A stretch of DNA of 64,000 nt from Azospirillum agricola (GTDB lineage Bacteria > Pseudomonadota > Alphaproteobacteria > Azospirillales > Azospirillaceae): positions 186,001 to 250,000 of the forward strand of contig NZ_JAGINM010000009.1 in NCBI RefSeq assembly GCF_017876095.1. Reading direction: 5' to 3'. This document shows, one piece after another, positions 8,751 to 16,724 of this stretch; the stretch's first letter is position 1, and each line of letters starts with the position of its first letter. Position numbers and translations under genes: made by a program. The notes under the pieces were generated by a model. The model saw only the letters and a list, made by a program, of their open reading frames with translations. It had not been told where the DNA came from and ran no database searches.

Positions 8751-9125
8751 ATGCCGGCCCGCGTCCGTCACGACGAGGTTGCCACCGTCGTCCAGGTGCT
8801 TGAGGCGTTCCGCAAGCTCGACCCCGACCTGCCGATCCAATACGCGCTGAGTTTCATGACCATCGCGCAGAGCGAAGGCATTTCGATCGGAGAGCTGGCG
8901 GAACGCCTGGGCATCGCCCAATCCTCGGCGTCGCGCAACGTCGCCGCGCTCAGCCGCTGGCACAGCTTCGGCAAGGCCGGGCTGGATCTGGTGCAGGCGC
9001 AGGAGGATCCGCGCGAGCGCCGCCGCAAGATCGTCACCCTGACCGACGCCGGCCGCGCCTTCCTGGCCGGGCTGCGGGTCATCGTCAACCCGCCGGACAG
9101 CCGCCGCGCCGCCAAGCTGGCCTGA
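8751..9125 (+). CDS. Short MarR-type winged-helix regulator
   Basis: Protein of 124 residues. The winged helix is visible as ISIGELAERLGIAQSSASRN (helix-turn-helix) followed by a wing containing DPRERRRKIVTLTDAGRAFL, the characteristic MarR wing and RRK/LT motif. It is shorter than usual MarR proteins because the C-terminal dimerisation helix is curtailed. GGAGG lies about 9 bp before ATG 8751. Its targets are unknown; the small genes just upstream are the natural candidates. Confidence 0.75.
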   Translation: MPARVRHDEVATVVQVLEAFRKLDPDLPIQYALSFMTIAQSEGISIGELAERLGIAQSSASRNVAALSRWHSFGKAGLDLVQAQEDPRERRRKIVTLTDAGRAFLAGLRVIVNPPDSRRAAKLA

Positions 9126-9158
9126 GCGCGCCGCCCCGCGTGCTGGTCGTGGGTAGGA

Positions 9159-9776
9159 TCAGCCGATTCCGGCCAGGGCGCGGCGCAGCATGTCCACCAG
9201 CACCCGCCCGGCAAGCTCCTGGCGCTCCAGCGCCAAGCCGCGGCGCTCCCTGACCGCCTGCGCCTCGTCCGGCAGCGGCGGCATGTGGAAGAAGCCCATC
9301 GGCGCGTCCATCCCCGCCGTCTCGATGATGTGGCGGGTCCGGTAGAACAGGTGGTTGCCGAGAAAGCCGCCGGAAAAGTCACCGAACGTCACCGGCAGAC
9401 CGGCCATCGCCAGCTCCCGCATCACGCGCGGCACCGGCAGGGTGGAGCCGTAGGCGGTCGGCCCGTCGGCAACGATGGCATGCTCCTCGCGCAGCGTTCC
9501 GGCGGCGTCGGCCTGCGCGCTCTCGTCGCGGTTCCAGGCGAGGCGCTCGATCCGGATGGAGTCGGTGCGCTCGGACAGGGCGAAGGCCAGCACCGCCATC
9601 GGCCGGTGGCGGTCGAGCAGCGCCGCCATCTCCTCGCCGCAGACGTCGTACAGCGGGGAGAGGGTGGCGGTGACGACCCCCGGCTCGCCGGCCAGCCGTT
9701 CCATCAGCAGGGCGGTCGGGTCGACCGTCCGGTCGCCGAAGGGCTGGAAGCCGGTGAGCAGGATGGGGGCCGTCAT
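9159..9776 (-). CDS. Pyroglutamyl-peptidase I homologue lacking the catalytic Cys
   Basis: Protein of 205 residues in peptidase family C15, beginning ILLTGFQPFG. The catalytic triad of characterised enzymes is Glu81-Cys144-His168. Here the Glu is E77 (SIRIERLA) and the His is H164 (GFFHMPPLP), a constant offset of four, but the Cys position is G140 (SGGFLGNHLFY, codon GGC at 9357-9359). A normal motif reads AGxxLCN. Without the thiol it should not cleave pyroglutamate, so it may be a binding pseudoenzyme. ATG 9776 is preferred to a GTG at 9785. It starts 15 bp after trpS and is probably cotranscribed. Confidence 0.85.
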   Translation of the reverse strand: MTAPILLTGFQPFGDRTVDPTALLMERLAGEPGVVTATLSPLYDVCGEEMAALLDRHRPMAVLAFALSERTDSIRIERLAWNRDESAQADAAGTLREEHAIVADGPTAYGSTLPVPRVMRELAMAGLPVTFGDFSGGFLGNHLFYRTRHIIETAGMDAPMGFFHMPPLPDEAQAVRERRGLALERQELAGRVLVDMLRRALAGIG

Positions 9777-9791
9777 CGCGGGCACGCCGTC

Positions 9792-10790
9792 TTATGGCCG
9801 CAGCAGGCCGATGATGTCCTTGACGTCGTTCAGGTTCTTCTCGGCGATGGCGGCGGCGCGCTCGCCGCCCTTGCGCAGCAGGCGGTCGATCTCCGCCTTG
9901 TCGGCCAGCAGCTCCTGCATGCGGGTGGTGATCGGCGCCAGCTTGGCGACCGACAGGTCGACCAGCGCCGTCTTGAAGCCGGAGAACTGGGCGCCGGCGA
10001 ACTGGGCCAGAGTCTGCTCGCGGCTCTGGCCGGCGAGCGCGGAGTAGATGGTGACGAGATTGTCGGCCTCGGGCCGCGCCTCCAGCTCGGTGACGGTCTC
10101 GGGCAGGGGCTCCGGGTCGGTCTTGGCCTTGCGGATCTTCTGCGCGATGGTGTCGGCGTCGTCGGTCATGTTGATGCGCGAATATTCGGATTCATCCGAC
10201 TTCGACATCTTCTTCTTGCCGTCGCGCAGGCTCATGACGCGGGTCGCCTCGCCGAGGATCTGCGGCTCGGGCTGCGGGAAGAAGTCGGTCTCGTAGCGGC
10301 GGTTGAAGGCGCCGGCGATGTCGCGGGCCAGCTCCAGATGCTGCTTCTGGTCCTCGCCGACCGGCACGTGGGTCGCCTTGTAGAGCAGGATGTCGGCGGC
10401 CATCAGCGTCGGGTAGGCGTAGAGGCCGAGGTTGGCCATGTCCTTCTGCTTGCCGGCCTTTTCCTTGAACTGGGTCATCCGGTTCAGCCAGCCGAGCGGC
10501 GTGTGGCAGGACAGGATCCAGCTCAGCTCCGAATGGCCCGGAACGAAGGACTGGTTGAACAGGATGTTCTTGTCCGGGTCGATGCCGGCGGCGATGTAGG
10601 CCGCGGCGACCTCGCGGATGTTGTTGCGCAGGACCTCGGAATCCTGGTCGATGGTCAGGGCGTGCAGATCGACGACGCAGAAGATGCACTCGTAGCTGTT
10701 TTGCAGATCCACCCAGTTGCGCAGCGCCCCCAGATAGTTGCCGAGGTGAAGCTGCCGGGTCGGCTGCATGCCGGAGAAGATGCGGTTCAC
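9792..10790 (-). CDS. trpS: TrpS, tryptophanyl-tRNA synthetase
   Basis: Class I aminoacyl-tRNA synthetase of 332 residues that charges tRNA-Trp in the cytoplasm. The first signature (HIGH equivalent) is in FSGMQPTRQLHLGNYLGALR and the second is KKMSKSDESE. The start is GTG 10788-10790 (reading M-N-R-I-F-S-G-M-Q), which places the first signature at the normal distance; the longer open frame upstream is not conserved. The C15-like gene follows closely on the same strand. Confidence 0.97.
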   Translation of the reverse strand: MNRIFSGMQPTRQLHLGNYLGALRNWVDLQNSYECIFCVVDLHALTIDQDSEVLRNNIREVAAAYIAAGIDPDKNILFNQSFVPGHSELSWILSCHTPLGWLNRMTQFKEKAGKQKDMANLGLYAYPTLMAADILLYKATHVPVGEDQKQHLELARDIAGAFNRRYETDFFPQPEPQILGEATRVMSLRDGKKKMSKSDESEYSRINMTDDADTIAQKIRKAKTDPEPLPETVTELEARPEADNLVTIYSALAGQSREQTLAQFAGAQFSGFKTALVDLSVAKLAPITTRMQELLADKAEIDRLLRKGGERAAAIAEKNLNDVKDIIGLLRP

Positions 10791-10983
10791 GGGTGGTCTC
10801 GCTCGAAAACTCTGGGAGGCCGGAGTTATCGCCCCCCCCGGCGCGGTGGTCAAGGCGCGGCGCGCAAAACCGGCGCGGCGAAAGGGGGTATTGCGCGCGC
10901 CGCAGCTGGTCGCATAGGCGAGACAGAGGCCTTGACCAACCCCATCGGTTGAGAGGAATGCGCTTCCATGCCACCGAAATACG

Positions 10984-11023
10984 GTGTGGTCGGGAGGGGG
11001 CGGACTGGCCGCCCCCGCCACAC
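10984..11023 (+). ncRNA. Structured 5-prime hairpin of micro-gene module, copy 1
   Basis: Inner stem GGGGGCGG (10996-11003) and CCGCCCCC (11009-11016) encloses the loop ACTGG. An outer stem GTGTGG (10984-10989) and CCACAC (11018-11023) closes it. The structure ends where an AGGAGGAG ribosome binding site begins, 16 nt before the ATG of a 23-codon gene. The second copy near 43.56 kb has different stem bases but the same pairing and nearly the same loop (ATTGG). Confidence 0.7.
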
Positions 11024-11038
11024 AGGAGGAGATGCAGG

Positions 11039-11110
11039 ATGCGCGACATCCTCACTCTTCTGGTCCTGCTGCTGGAGATCATCAAGCGTCTGCTTGATCT
11101 CTTCCGCTAA
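11039..11110 (+). CDS. 23-residue Leu-rich micro-protein, copy 1
   Basis: A complete 24-codon gene with a strong ribosome binding site (AGGAGGAGATGCAGG, directly upstream). The peptide has ten Leu residues: an N-terminal hydrophobic stretch ILTLLVLLLEII, then a basic pair KR and the end LLDLFR. It should form one amphipathic or membrane-associated helix. A paralogue on the minus strand at 43449-43520 is identical at 16 of 23 positions, with four codons differing only synonymously, which argues for selection on the peptide. Neighbours are trpS (divergent) and gshB (convergent), so it is a stand-alone unit. Function unknown; type I toxin-like peptides are the closest analogy. Confidence 0.7.
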   Translation: MRDILTLLVLLLEIIKRLLDLFR

Positions 11111-11123
11111 GGACCGGACCTGG

Positions 11124-11148
11124 GGGCGGCGGGAACCAGCCGTCGCCC
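11124..11148 (+). terminator. Hairpin after micro-gene copy 1
   Basis: Arms GGGCGGCGG (11124-11132) and CCGTCGCCC (11140-11148) give a 9-bp stem with one G-U pair and a 7-nt loop, 13 nt after the stop codon. There is no U-run, so termination strength is uncertain. Confidence 0.5.
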
Positions 11149-11247
11149 TACTGGTCACAAAGATGTGGCGGCCCCCTCGGCAACGCAAGGGGACGGCCAT
11201 CACCGGAAACATGAAAAGTTGCAAATGATCGCTGGTTCTTCCCGCGT

Positions 11248-12195
11248 TCAGGCGGTCGCGCGGCGGCGCTCGATGGCGTCCCACAGCAGGGATTCCAGCT
11301 GCACGCCGTCCAGGCGGTTGATCTCCTGGATGCCGGTCGGCGAGGTGACGTTGATCTCGGTCATGTAGTCGCCGATCACGTCGATGCCGACGAAGAGCAG
11401 CCCCTTCTCGCGCAGCACCGGGCCGATGGCGGCGCACATCGCGCGCTCGCGGTCGGTCAGCTCGGTCTTCTTCGCGCTGCCGCCGGCGTGGAAGTTGGCG
11501 CGGGCCTCGCCCTCCTGCGGCATGCGGCTGACGGCGCCGGCCGGCTCGCCGTCGATCAGGATGATGCGCTTGTCGCCCTGGCGGATCTCCGGCAGGTAGC
11601 GCTGGACGATCACCGGCTCGCGGTAGAGCTGGGTGAAGAGTTCCAACAGGGAACCCAGATTCTCGTCGTCCGGCTTCAGGTGGAAGACGCCGGCCCCGCC
11701 GTTGCCGAACAGCGGCTTGACGATGATGTCCTTGTGCTCGGCGCGGAAATCCAGGATCGACTGCTTGTCGCTGGTGATCAGCGTCGGCGGCATCAGGTCG
11801 GGGAAGCGGGTGATGAAGATCTTCTCGGGCGCGTTGCGCACCTCGGCCGGGTCGTTCAGCACCAGAACCTTGGGCTGCACATGCTCCAGCAGGTGGGTCG
11901 AGGTGATGTAGGCCATGTCGAAGGGCGGATCCTGCCGCAGCAGGATGACGTCCATCGTCGACAGGTCGGTCAGCACCGGCTCGCCCAGCGTGTAGTGCGC
12001 GCCGCGCTGGCGGACGACGGTCATTTCGCGGACGCGGGCGGTCAGCCGGTTGCCGGTCAGGATCAGGTCGCGCGGGTGGTAGTGGTACAGGCGATGGCCG
12101 CGCTTCTGCGCCTCCAGCGCCATCATGAAGCTGGAATCGGTGTCGATGTTGATCGACTCGATGGGGTCCATCTGGAACGCGACGGCGAGGCTCAT
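11248..12195 (-). CDS. gshB: GshB, glutathione synthetase
   Basis: ATP-grasp ligase of 315 residues that joins gamma-glutamylcysteine and glycine to make glutathione. It begins with the family N-terminus AFQMDPIESINIDTDSSF; the ATP-grasp core includes IIVKPLFGNGGAGVFHL, RYLPEI..GDKRIILIDGEP and the C-terminal VGIDVIGDYMTEINVTSPTG with the metal-binding Glu and Asn. ATG 12195 is supported by the conserved N-terminus. It is the last gene of a minus-strand run rsmI, yraN, sirB1-like, gshB. Confidence 0.97.
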   Translation of the reverse strand: MSLAVAFQMDPIESINIDTDSSFMMALEAQKRGHRLYHYHPRDLILTGNRLTARVREMTVVRQRGAHYTLGEPVLTDLSTMDVILLRQDPPFDMAYITSTHLLEHVQPKVLVLNDPAEVRNAPEKIFITRFPDLMPPTLITSDKQSILDFRAEHKDIIVKPLFGNGGAGVFHLKPDDENLGSLLELFTQLYREPVIVQRYLPEIRQGDKRIILIDGEPAGAVSRMPQEGEARANFHAGGSAKKTELTDRERAMCAAIGPVLREKGLLFVGIDVIGDYMTEINVTSPTGIQEINRLDGVQLESLLWDAIERRRATA

Positions 12196-12229
12196 GGCGG
12201 GTCTCCGGCCACTCAGGTCGTTTCGGTGT

Positions 12230-13063
12230 TCAGTTCAGGCGTTTCTTCAGCTGCTGGATCAGCGAGGCGGTCTGCATCCGGTGATGCTCGTCGCCGGTCA
12301 GCGCCATGAAGGTCTCAAGCGCGACGATGGCGTCCCTGATGTTGCCGGTGTGGGCTTCCAACAGGCCGGTCTCGCGCCACAGCGCCGGCTCGTGCGGGGC
12401 GAACAGGCGCATGCCCTCCAGCACCTCCAGCGCCTTGGGCACCGCGTGGGCCGACAGGTGGCGCAGCTTGATGTTGTTCTGGAGCCGCAGCAGCACGTCG
12501 CGGTTCGACACCGGCTGGTAATGCTCGGGCTCCAGCTCGGCGGCGCTGCCGGCGGTGGCCTTCAGCAGGTCGCGCAGGTCGACGACGGTGCGGATCTGCC
12601 CGTCGTTGAAGGGATCGACGATGGCGCGGGCCGGTCCCTGGTCGATGCGGACGAGGAAATGGCCGGGGAAGTTCAGCCCGACCATCGACCAGCCCTGCGA
12701 GCGGGCGGCGTGCATGTAGAGGATGCCGAGCGCCACCGGAAGCCCGCGCCGCCGGTCGATCACCCGCAGCAAATTGGCGTTCTGGAGGTCGTCGTAGGTG
12801 TCATGGTCGCCGGAATAGCCGTGCCGTTCGCCGATCACCCGGCGCAGCCGTTCGATGCGGGAGTCCAGGCTGTCGCCGTCGGGGGCGTCCTGCGCGGCCA
12901 TATCCTCGACGATCGCCCGGATGTGGCGGCGGTAGCCGTCGAGGTCGCTGTTGGGCAGCTCCAGGGCGCCGAGCGCCAGGGCGGCTTCGGCCAGATCGAT
13001 CTCGTCGTCCGGCTGGTCGCCGGTGCGACGCAGGATCTCGCGGGCTTCGGCTGTGCTGGTCAA
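12230..13063 (-). CDS. SirB1-type transglutaminase-like/TPR protein
   Basis: About 277 residues. The core matches the SirB1 N-terminal domain (transglutaminase-like fold): RRGLPVALGILYMHAARSQG, GLNFPGHFLVR and IVDPFNDG. A TPR-like C-terminal helical part follows (ALEVLEGMRLFAPHEPALWR). Activity is unknown; the fold is shared with peptidases, though the family is best known as conserved and uncharacterised. The start is uncertain: TTG 13063 has AAGGA 7 bp upstream, while GTG 13099 would overlap yraN. It lies between yraN and gshB. Confidence 0.85.
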   Translation of the reverse strand: MTSTAEAREILRRTGDQPDDEIDLAEAALALGALELPNSDLDGYRRHIRAIVEDMAAQDAPDGDSLDSRIERLRRVIGERHGYSGDHDTYDDLQNANLLRVIDRRRGLPVALGILYMHAARSQGWSMVGLNFPGHFLVRIDQGPARAIVDPFNDGQIRTVVDLRDLLKATAGSAAELEPEHYQPVSNRDVLLRLQNNIKLRHLSAHAVPKALEVLEGMRLFAPHEPALWRETGLLEAHTGNIRDAIVALETFMALTGDEHHRMQTASLIQQLKKRLN

Positions 13064-13086
13064 AGAGCTGTCCTTCGTCTCGCTCG

Positions 13087-13455
13087 TCAGATCCGCCACG
13101 CGTCGATCAGGTGACGGGGCCACGCCCAAGGCGTAACGAGCATCACGTCGAAGCGCAAGACATAGCCGGCGTATCGGGGGTTCGCCGCCAGATAGACATG
13201 GGCCGCGCGGGCCAGACGGCCACGCTGGCGGGCGTTCACCGCCTCGTTGGCGGTGTCCCAGTCGCCGCGCGCCTTGACCTCGATCACGGCGATGGTCTGG
13301 CCGCGCCGGGCGACGATGTCGATTTCCCCCATGGGGGTGCGCAGCCGGTTGGCGAGGATGCGGTAGCCCTTCAGGCGCAGCGACAGCCGGCACAGGCTTT
13401 CGGCGAAACGGCCGAACGCCTCGGCCCGGCGGCGCAGCGCGTCGAGCTCAGACAT
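13087..13455 (-). CDS. yraN: YraN, UPF0102 nuclease-like protein
   Basis: Protein of 122 residues with the restriction-endonuclease-like core of UPF0102: GEIDIVARRGQTIAVIEVKAR contains the catalytic D...E-x-K set seen in Holliday-junction-type nucleases. Its biochemical role is not established to my knowledge. Its ATG overlaps the end of rsmI by 8 bp, so the two are translationally coupled. Confidence 0.93.
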   Translation of the reverse strand: MSELDALRRRAEAFGRFAESLCRLSLRLKGYRILANRLRTPMGEIDIVARRGQTIAVIEVKARGDWDTANEAVNARQRGRLARAAHVYLAANPRYAGYVLRFDVMLVTPWAWPRHLIDAWRI

Positions 13456-14401
13456 GGCCGCTTCCCTTGGCCCCGCTTCCCCTTGGCCCGTCCCCGTCCT
13501 CGCGCGCCAGTTCGAGCGCGCGGGCGTAGACCCCGCGCTTGGGCTGGCCGGTGCGGGCGGCGACGTCGGCGGCGGCGTCGCGCACCGACAGGCGGGTCAG
13601 CGCCTCGCGCAGCAGGGCGTCGATGTCGGCCTCGCCGGGGGTCTCCTCGGCGCCCGGCGGGCCGATCACCAGCACGACCTCGCCGCGCGGCGGGCCGGCT
13701 TCGGCGTAATGGGCGGCCAGCTCGGGCAGGGTGCCGCGCCGGACCTCCTCGTAGAGCTTGGTCAGCTCGCGGGCGACGGCGGCCTCGCGCGGGCCCAGGA
13801 TGTCGGCGAGGTCGGCCAGGGATTCCGGCAGGCGCTGCGGGGATTCGAAGAAGACCAGCGTGGCCGGCACGCCCTTCAGCTCGCCGGCGGTGGCGCGCCG
13901 GGCGCTGCTCTTGTTGGGCAGGAAGCCCGCGAACAGGAAGCGGTCGGTCGGCAGGCCGGAGAGCACCAGCGCCACCAGCGGCGCCGAGGCGCCGGGCAGG
14001 GTGGTCACGGCGACCCCCTCCGCCACGCACTCCCGCACCAGCTTGTAGCCGGGGTCGGAGACCAGCGGCGTGCCGGCGTCGGTGACCAGCGCGATGGCCT
14101 CGCCGCTTTTCATGCGTTCGATGAGGATCGGACGCATCTTCGCCGCGTTGTGCTCATGGTAGGAGACGAAGGGGGTGTGGATGCCGTGGATGCCCATCAG
14201 CTTGGCCGTGACCCGCGTGTCCTCGCAGGCGATCGCCGAGGCGCGCGTCAGGACGTCGAGCGCGCGCAGCGTGATGTCGGCGGCGTTGCCGATCGGCGTC
14301 GCGACGACATAAAGGCCGGGCGCGAGTTTACTTGACGGGCCGGTGCCGCTACCTTGAGCGCCACTTTGGGCCGCAGCGGATGTGGAGACGATCGGTGGCA
14401 C
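13448..14401 (-). CDS. rsmI: RsmI, 16S rRNA 2-prime-O-ribose C1402 methyltransferase
   Basis: SAM-dependent methyltransferase of the tetrapyrrole-methylase fold, about 317 residues. Motifs are GLYVVATPIGNAADITLRAL near the start, ACEDTRVTAKLM, ALVTDAGTPLVSDPG, LPGASAPLVALVLSGLPTDR and the C-terminal VLVIGPP. It methylates C1402 of 16S rRNA in the decoding centre. No ATG is available close to the fold; GTG 14401 gives a 20-residue longer N-terminus than usual. With that start its 5-prime end overlaps the divergent lppC gene by 22 bp. Confidence 0.94.
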   Translation of the reverse strand: MPPIVSTSAAAQSGAQGSGTGPSSKLAPGLYVVATPIGNAADITLRALDVLTRASAIACEDTRVTAKLMGIHGIHTPFVSYHEHNAAKMRPILIERMKSGEAIALVTDAGTPLVSDPGYKLVRECVAEGVAVTTLPGASAPLVALVLSGLPTDRFLFAGFLPNKSSARRATAGELKGVPATLVFFESPQRLPESLADLADILGPREAAVARELTKLYEEVRRGTLPELAAHYAEAGPPRGEVVLVIGPPGAEETPGEADIDALLREALTRLSVRDAAADVAARTGQPKRGVYARALELAREDGDGPRGSGAKGSGHV

Positions 14402-15612
14402 GCTTGGCAACAGCTTTCTCACGGGGTCTGAAACGTCACGGCGTGGCAGCCTTGGTGGTCGCCGGGTGGCTTTCGGCCTGCTCGACTGTAACGGCCCCAC
14501 CGCCGGTGGCACAAGCGCCGCAACCGGTGGCGCCGGTTCCGTCGGCGGTCGTGCCGCAGACGGTCAAGGTGGCGCTGCTGCTGCCGCTGACCGGGCCGAG
14601 CGCCCAGATCGGCCAGCCGATGCTCGACGCCGCCCAGCTCGCCCTGTTCGACACGGCCGGCGACCAGTTCGAGCTGCTGCCGCGCGACACCAAGGGCACG
14701 CCCGCCGGGGCCGCCGAGGCGGCGCGGCAGGCCATCGCCGAGGGCGCCCGGCTGATCCTCGGCCCGCTCTTCGGGGCGGAGGTCGCGGCGGTGCGGCCGG
14801 TGGCGCAGAACGCCGGCATCGACGTGCTGGCCTTCACCAACGACTGGACCCAGGGCGGCGCCGGCACCTATGTCATGGGCTTCGTGCCGGGCGATCAGGT
14901 CAACCGCGTCGCCGGCTTCGCCCGCTCGCGCGGCGTCACCCGCTTCGTCGCGCTGGCCCCGCGCACGCCCTACGGCGACGCCGTGGTCAGCGCGCTCCAG
15001 GCCACCAGCCAGCGGCTGGGTGGCACCGTGACGCAGGTGGAGCGCTACGACCCGGCGGTGCCGGACCTGTCGATCCCGGCCAAGCAGGTGGCGCAGGGGC
15101 CGGGGGCTGGCGCCGGCCAGCCGCAGGCGGTGCTGCTGGCCGAGGGCGGACCGCGCGCCCAGGGCATCGCCTCGGCGCTGGCCGCCAACGGGGTGGCGCC
15201 GCAGCAGGTCAAGCTGCTCGGCACCGGCCTGTGGGACGACACGCAGGGCGTCGCCGCGCTCGGGCAGGAGCCGGCGCTGGTCGGCGCCTGGTACGCCGCC
15301 CCGGCGCCGCAGGCGCGCGCCGAGTTCGAGAGCAAGTTCGAGCGGACCTACGGCCGCAAGCCGCCGCGCATCGCCACGCTGTCCTACGACGCGACGGCGA
15401 TCGCCGCGGTGCTGGCGCGCACGAACGGGCCGGCGGCGCCGTTCGACCGGATGGCGATGACCAACCCCAGCGGCTTCGAGGGCATCGACGGGCTGTTCCG
15501 CCTGACCCCGACCGGTCTGGTCGAGCGCGGTCTGGCCGTGCTGGAAGTGACCCCGAACGGCGCCCGCGTCGTCGATCCGGCGCCGCCGAACTTCGACGTG
15601 CTGGGGCAGTAA
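14380..15612 (+). CDS. LppC-type penicillin-binding protein activator (lipoprotein)
   Basis: Protein of 410 residues starting at ATG 14380. The signal peptide ends in a lipobox (GWLSAC, Cys at about residue 30), so it is a lipoprotein, probably in the outer membrane. The mature part is a periplasmic-binding-protein fold like branched-chain amino acid receptors: VKVALLLPLTGPSAQIGQPML, IIAEGARLILGPLFG-like segment, GFVPGDQVNRVAGFARSRGV and PRIATLSYDATAIAA. In enterobacteria the related LpoA activates PBP1A. It is divergent from rsmI, the usual alphaproteobacterial order. Confidence 0.88.
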   Translation: MWRRSVARLATAFSRGLKRHGVAALVVAGWLSACSTVTAPPPVAQAPQPVAPVPSAVVPQTVKVALLLPLTGPSAQIGQPMLDAAQLALFDTAGDQFELLPRDTKGTPAGAAEAARQAIAEGARLILGPLFGAEVAAVRPVAQNAGIDVLAFTNDWTQGGAGTYVMGFVPGDQVNRVAGFARSRGVTRFVALAPRTPYGDAVVSALQATSQRLGGTVTQVERYDPAVPDLSIPAKQVAQGPGAGAGQPQAVLLAEGGPRAQGIASALAANGVAPQQVKLLGTGLWDDTQGVAALGQEPALVGAWYAAPAPQARAEFESKFERTYGRKPPRIATLSYDATAIAAVLARTNGPAAPFDRMAMTNPSGFEGIDGLFRLTPTGLVERGLAVLEVTPNGARVVDPAPPNFDVLGQ

Positions 15613-15622
15613 GGGGCTGTCG

Positions 15623-15659
15623 TCTCCCTCCTCCGCGCGAGCGGGGGAGGGGTAGGAGA
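15623..15659. terminator. Bidirectional imperfect hairpin between lppC and holA
   Basis: An imperfect inverted repeat (TCTCCCTCCTCCGC against GCGGGGGAGGGGTAGGAGA) fills the 50-bp gap between two convergent genes. It could serve both, or be a degenerate REP-like element. Confidence 0.35.
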
Positions 15660-15662
15660 CCG

Positions 15663-16688
15663 CTACCGCCGCGCCGCCAGCGAGGCGAGCTGGAACAGCA
15701 CCCGCGCGCAGATCGTCTGGTCGGGCATGTTGGTCCGCTTGCAGTCGGCCTCGGCGTCGACCAGCCGTTCCAGCGCCTGACGGACGGCGTTGGGCGACCA
15801 GCGGCGGGTCTGGCCGATGAGGCGGCTCTTCAGCTTGAAGAAGACCGGCGGACGGATCGACTCGACGGCGGCCTCGGCCGACTTGCCGGCGGCGATCTGG
15901 GCGCACAGCAGTTGCAGGCGCTGGAAATGCCGCTGCGCCCCGCGCAGGATCGGCACCGGCGAGGTCCCTTCGGCGAACAGCCGGGCCAGCGAGCGGTCGA
16001 GCGTGACGAAGTCGCCCTCCGCCGCCGCCCAGACCGGTTCATCCATCGACAAGGCGGCGCTGTCGCCGATGCAGGCCTGGGCGTCCTCCAGCGTCACGCG
16101 CCTGGTCCCGCCCATGTAGAGCGCCAGCTTCTCCGCCTCGTTGCGCGCGACCATGCGGTCGCCGACGAGGTTGGCGGCCAGGAAGGTCAGCGCGTCGGGA
16201 TCGGCGGTCAGGCCGTGGCCGTGCAGGATGTCGGCGATGACCCGGCCGAGCGACGCCTCCTCCTCGACGTAGCAGGGGATGGCGGCGGCGGCGTCCTCCC
16301 CCTCGAACAGCAGGCGCAGCTTGGAGCGGGCCGACAGGTCGCCCGATTCGACGAGGATCAGGCTGTCGCCCGGCGGCGGGGCGTCGAGGAAGGCGGCGAA
16401 GGCGGCGGTGGCGTTGTCCTCGGCGTCGCGCACGCGGATCAGGCGGCGCCCGCCGGTGAAGGACAGGGCGGCGGCCTCGTCGGCCAGCCGGGCCGGGTCG
16501 TCGGCGACGGCGCGGCCAAGGAACTCGGCGACGCGGAAGGGATCGGCCAGATCGTCGACCACGGTCTTGCCCAGCGTCTGGGCGCGGTCGCGCACGAGGC
16601 CCGAGTCCGGGCCGTAGAGCAGGACCGCCCGGATCTTCGGATCGGGCTTGCGCAGGAAGCCGTCGATCGCCCTGGCTTGCAGCTTCAC
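15663..16688 (-). CDS. holA: HolA, DNA polymerase III delta subunit
   Basis: Clamp-loader delta subunit of 341 residues. The family opening KLQARAIDGFLRKPDPKIRAVLLYGPDSGLVRDRA and the AAA-like fold without a P-loop are visible, followed by LSFTGGRRLIRVRDAEDN and the C-terminal collar helices (GAQRHFQRLQLLCAQIAAGK). It opens the beta sliding clamp during replication. The start is GTG 16686-16688 with GGAGG 6-9 bp upstream. It follows lptE with a 36-bp gap on the same strand. Confidence 0.93.
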   Translation of the reverse strand: MKLQARAIDGFLRKPDPKIRAVLLYGPDSGLVRDRAQTLGKTVVDDLADPFRVAEFLGRAVADDPARLADEAAALSFTGGRRLIRVRDAEDNATAAFAAFLDAPPPGDSLILVESGDLSARSKLRLLFEGEDAAAAIPCYVEEEASLGRVIADILHGHGLTADPDALTFLAANLVGDRMVARNEAEKLALYMGGTRRVTLEDAQACIGDSAALSMDEPVWAAAEGDFVTLDRSLARLFAEGTSPVPILRGAQRHFQRLQLLCAQIAAGKSAEAAVESIRPPVFFKLKSRLIGQTRRWSPNAVRQALERLVDAEADCKRTNMPDQTICARVLFQLASLAARR

Positions 16689-16724
16689 CGGCGGCCTCCG
16701 GTCGATGGGACGCGGGTCGCCGGG

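Noticed and set aside
11039..11110. Reading the Leu-rich micro-gene as a leucine attenuator leader peptide
   Set aside because: No amino-acid biosynthesis gene lies downstream on the same strand in either copy, and the downstream genes are convergent.
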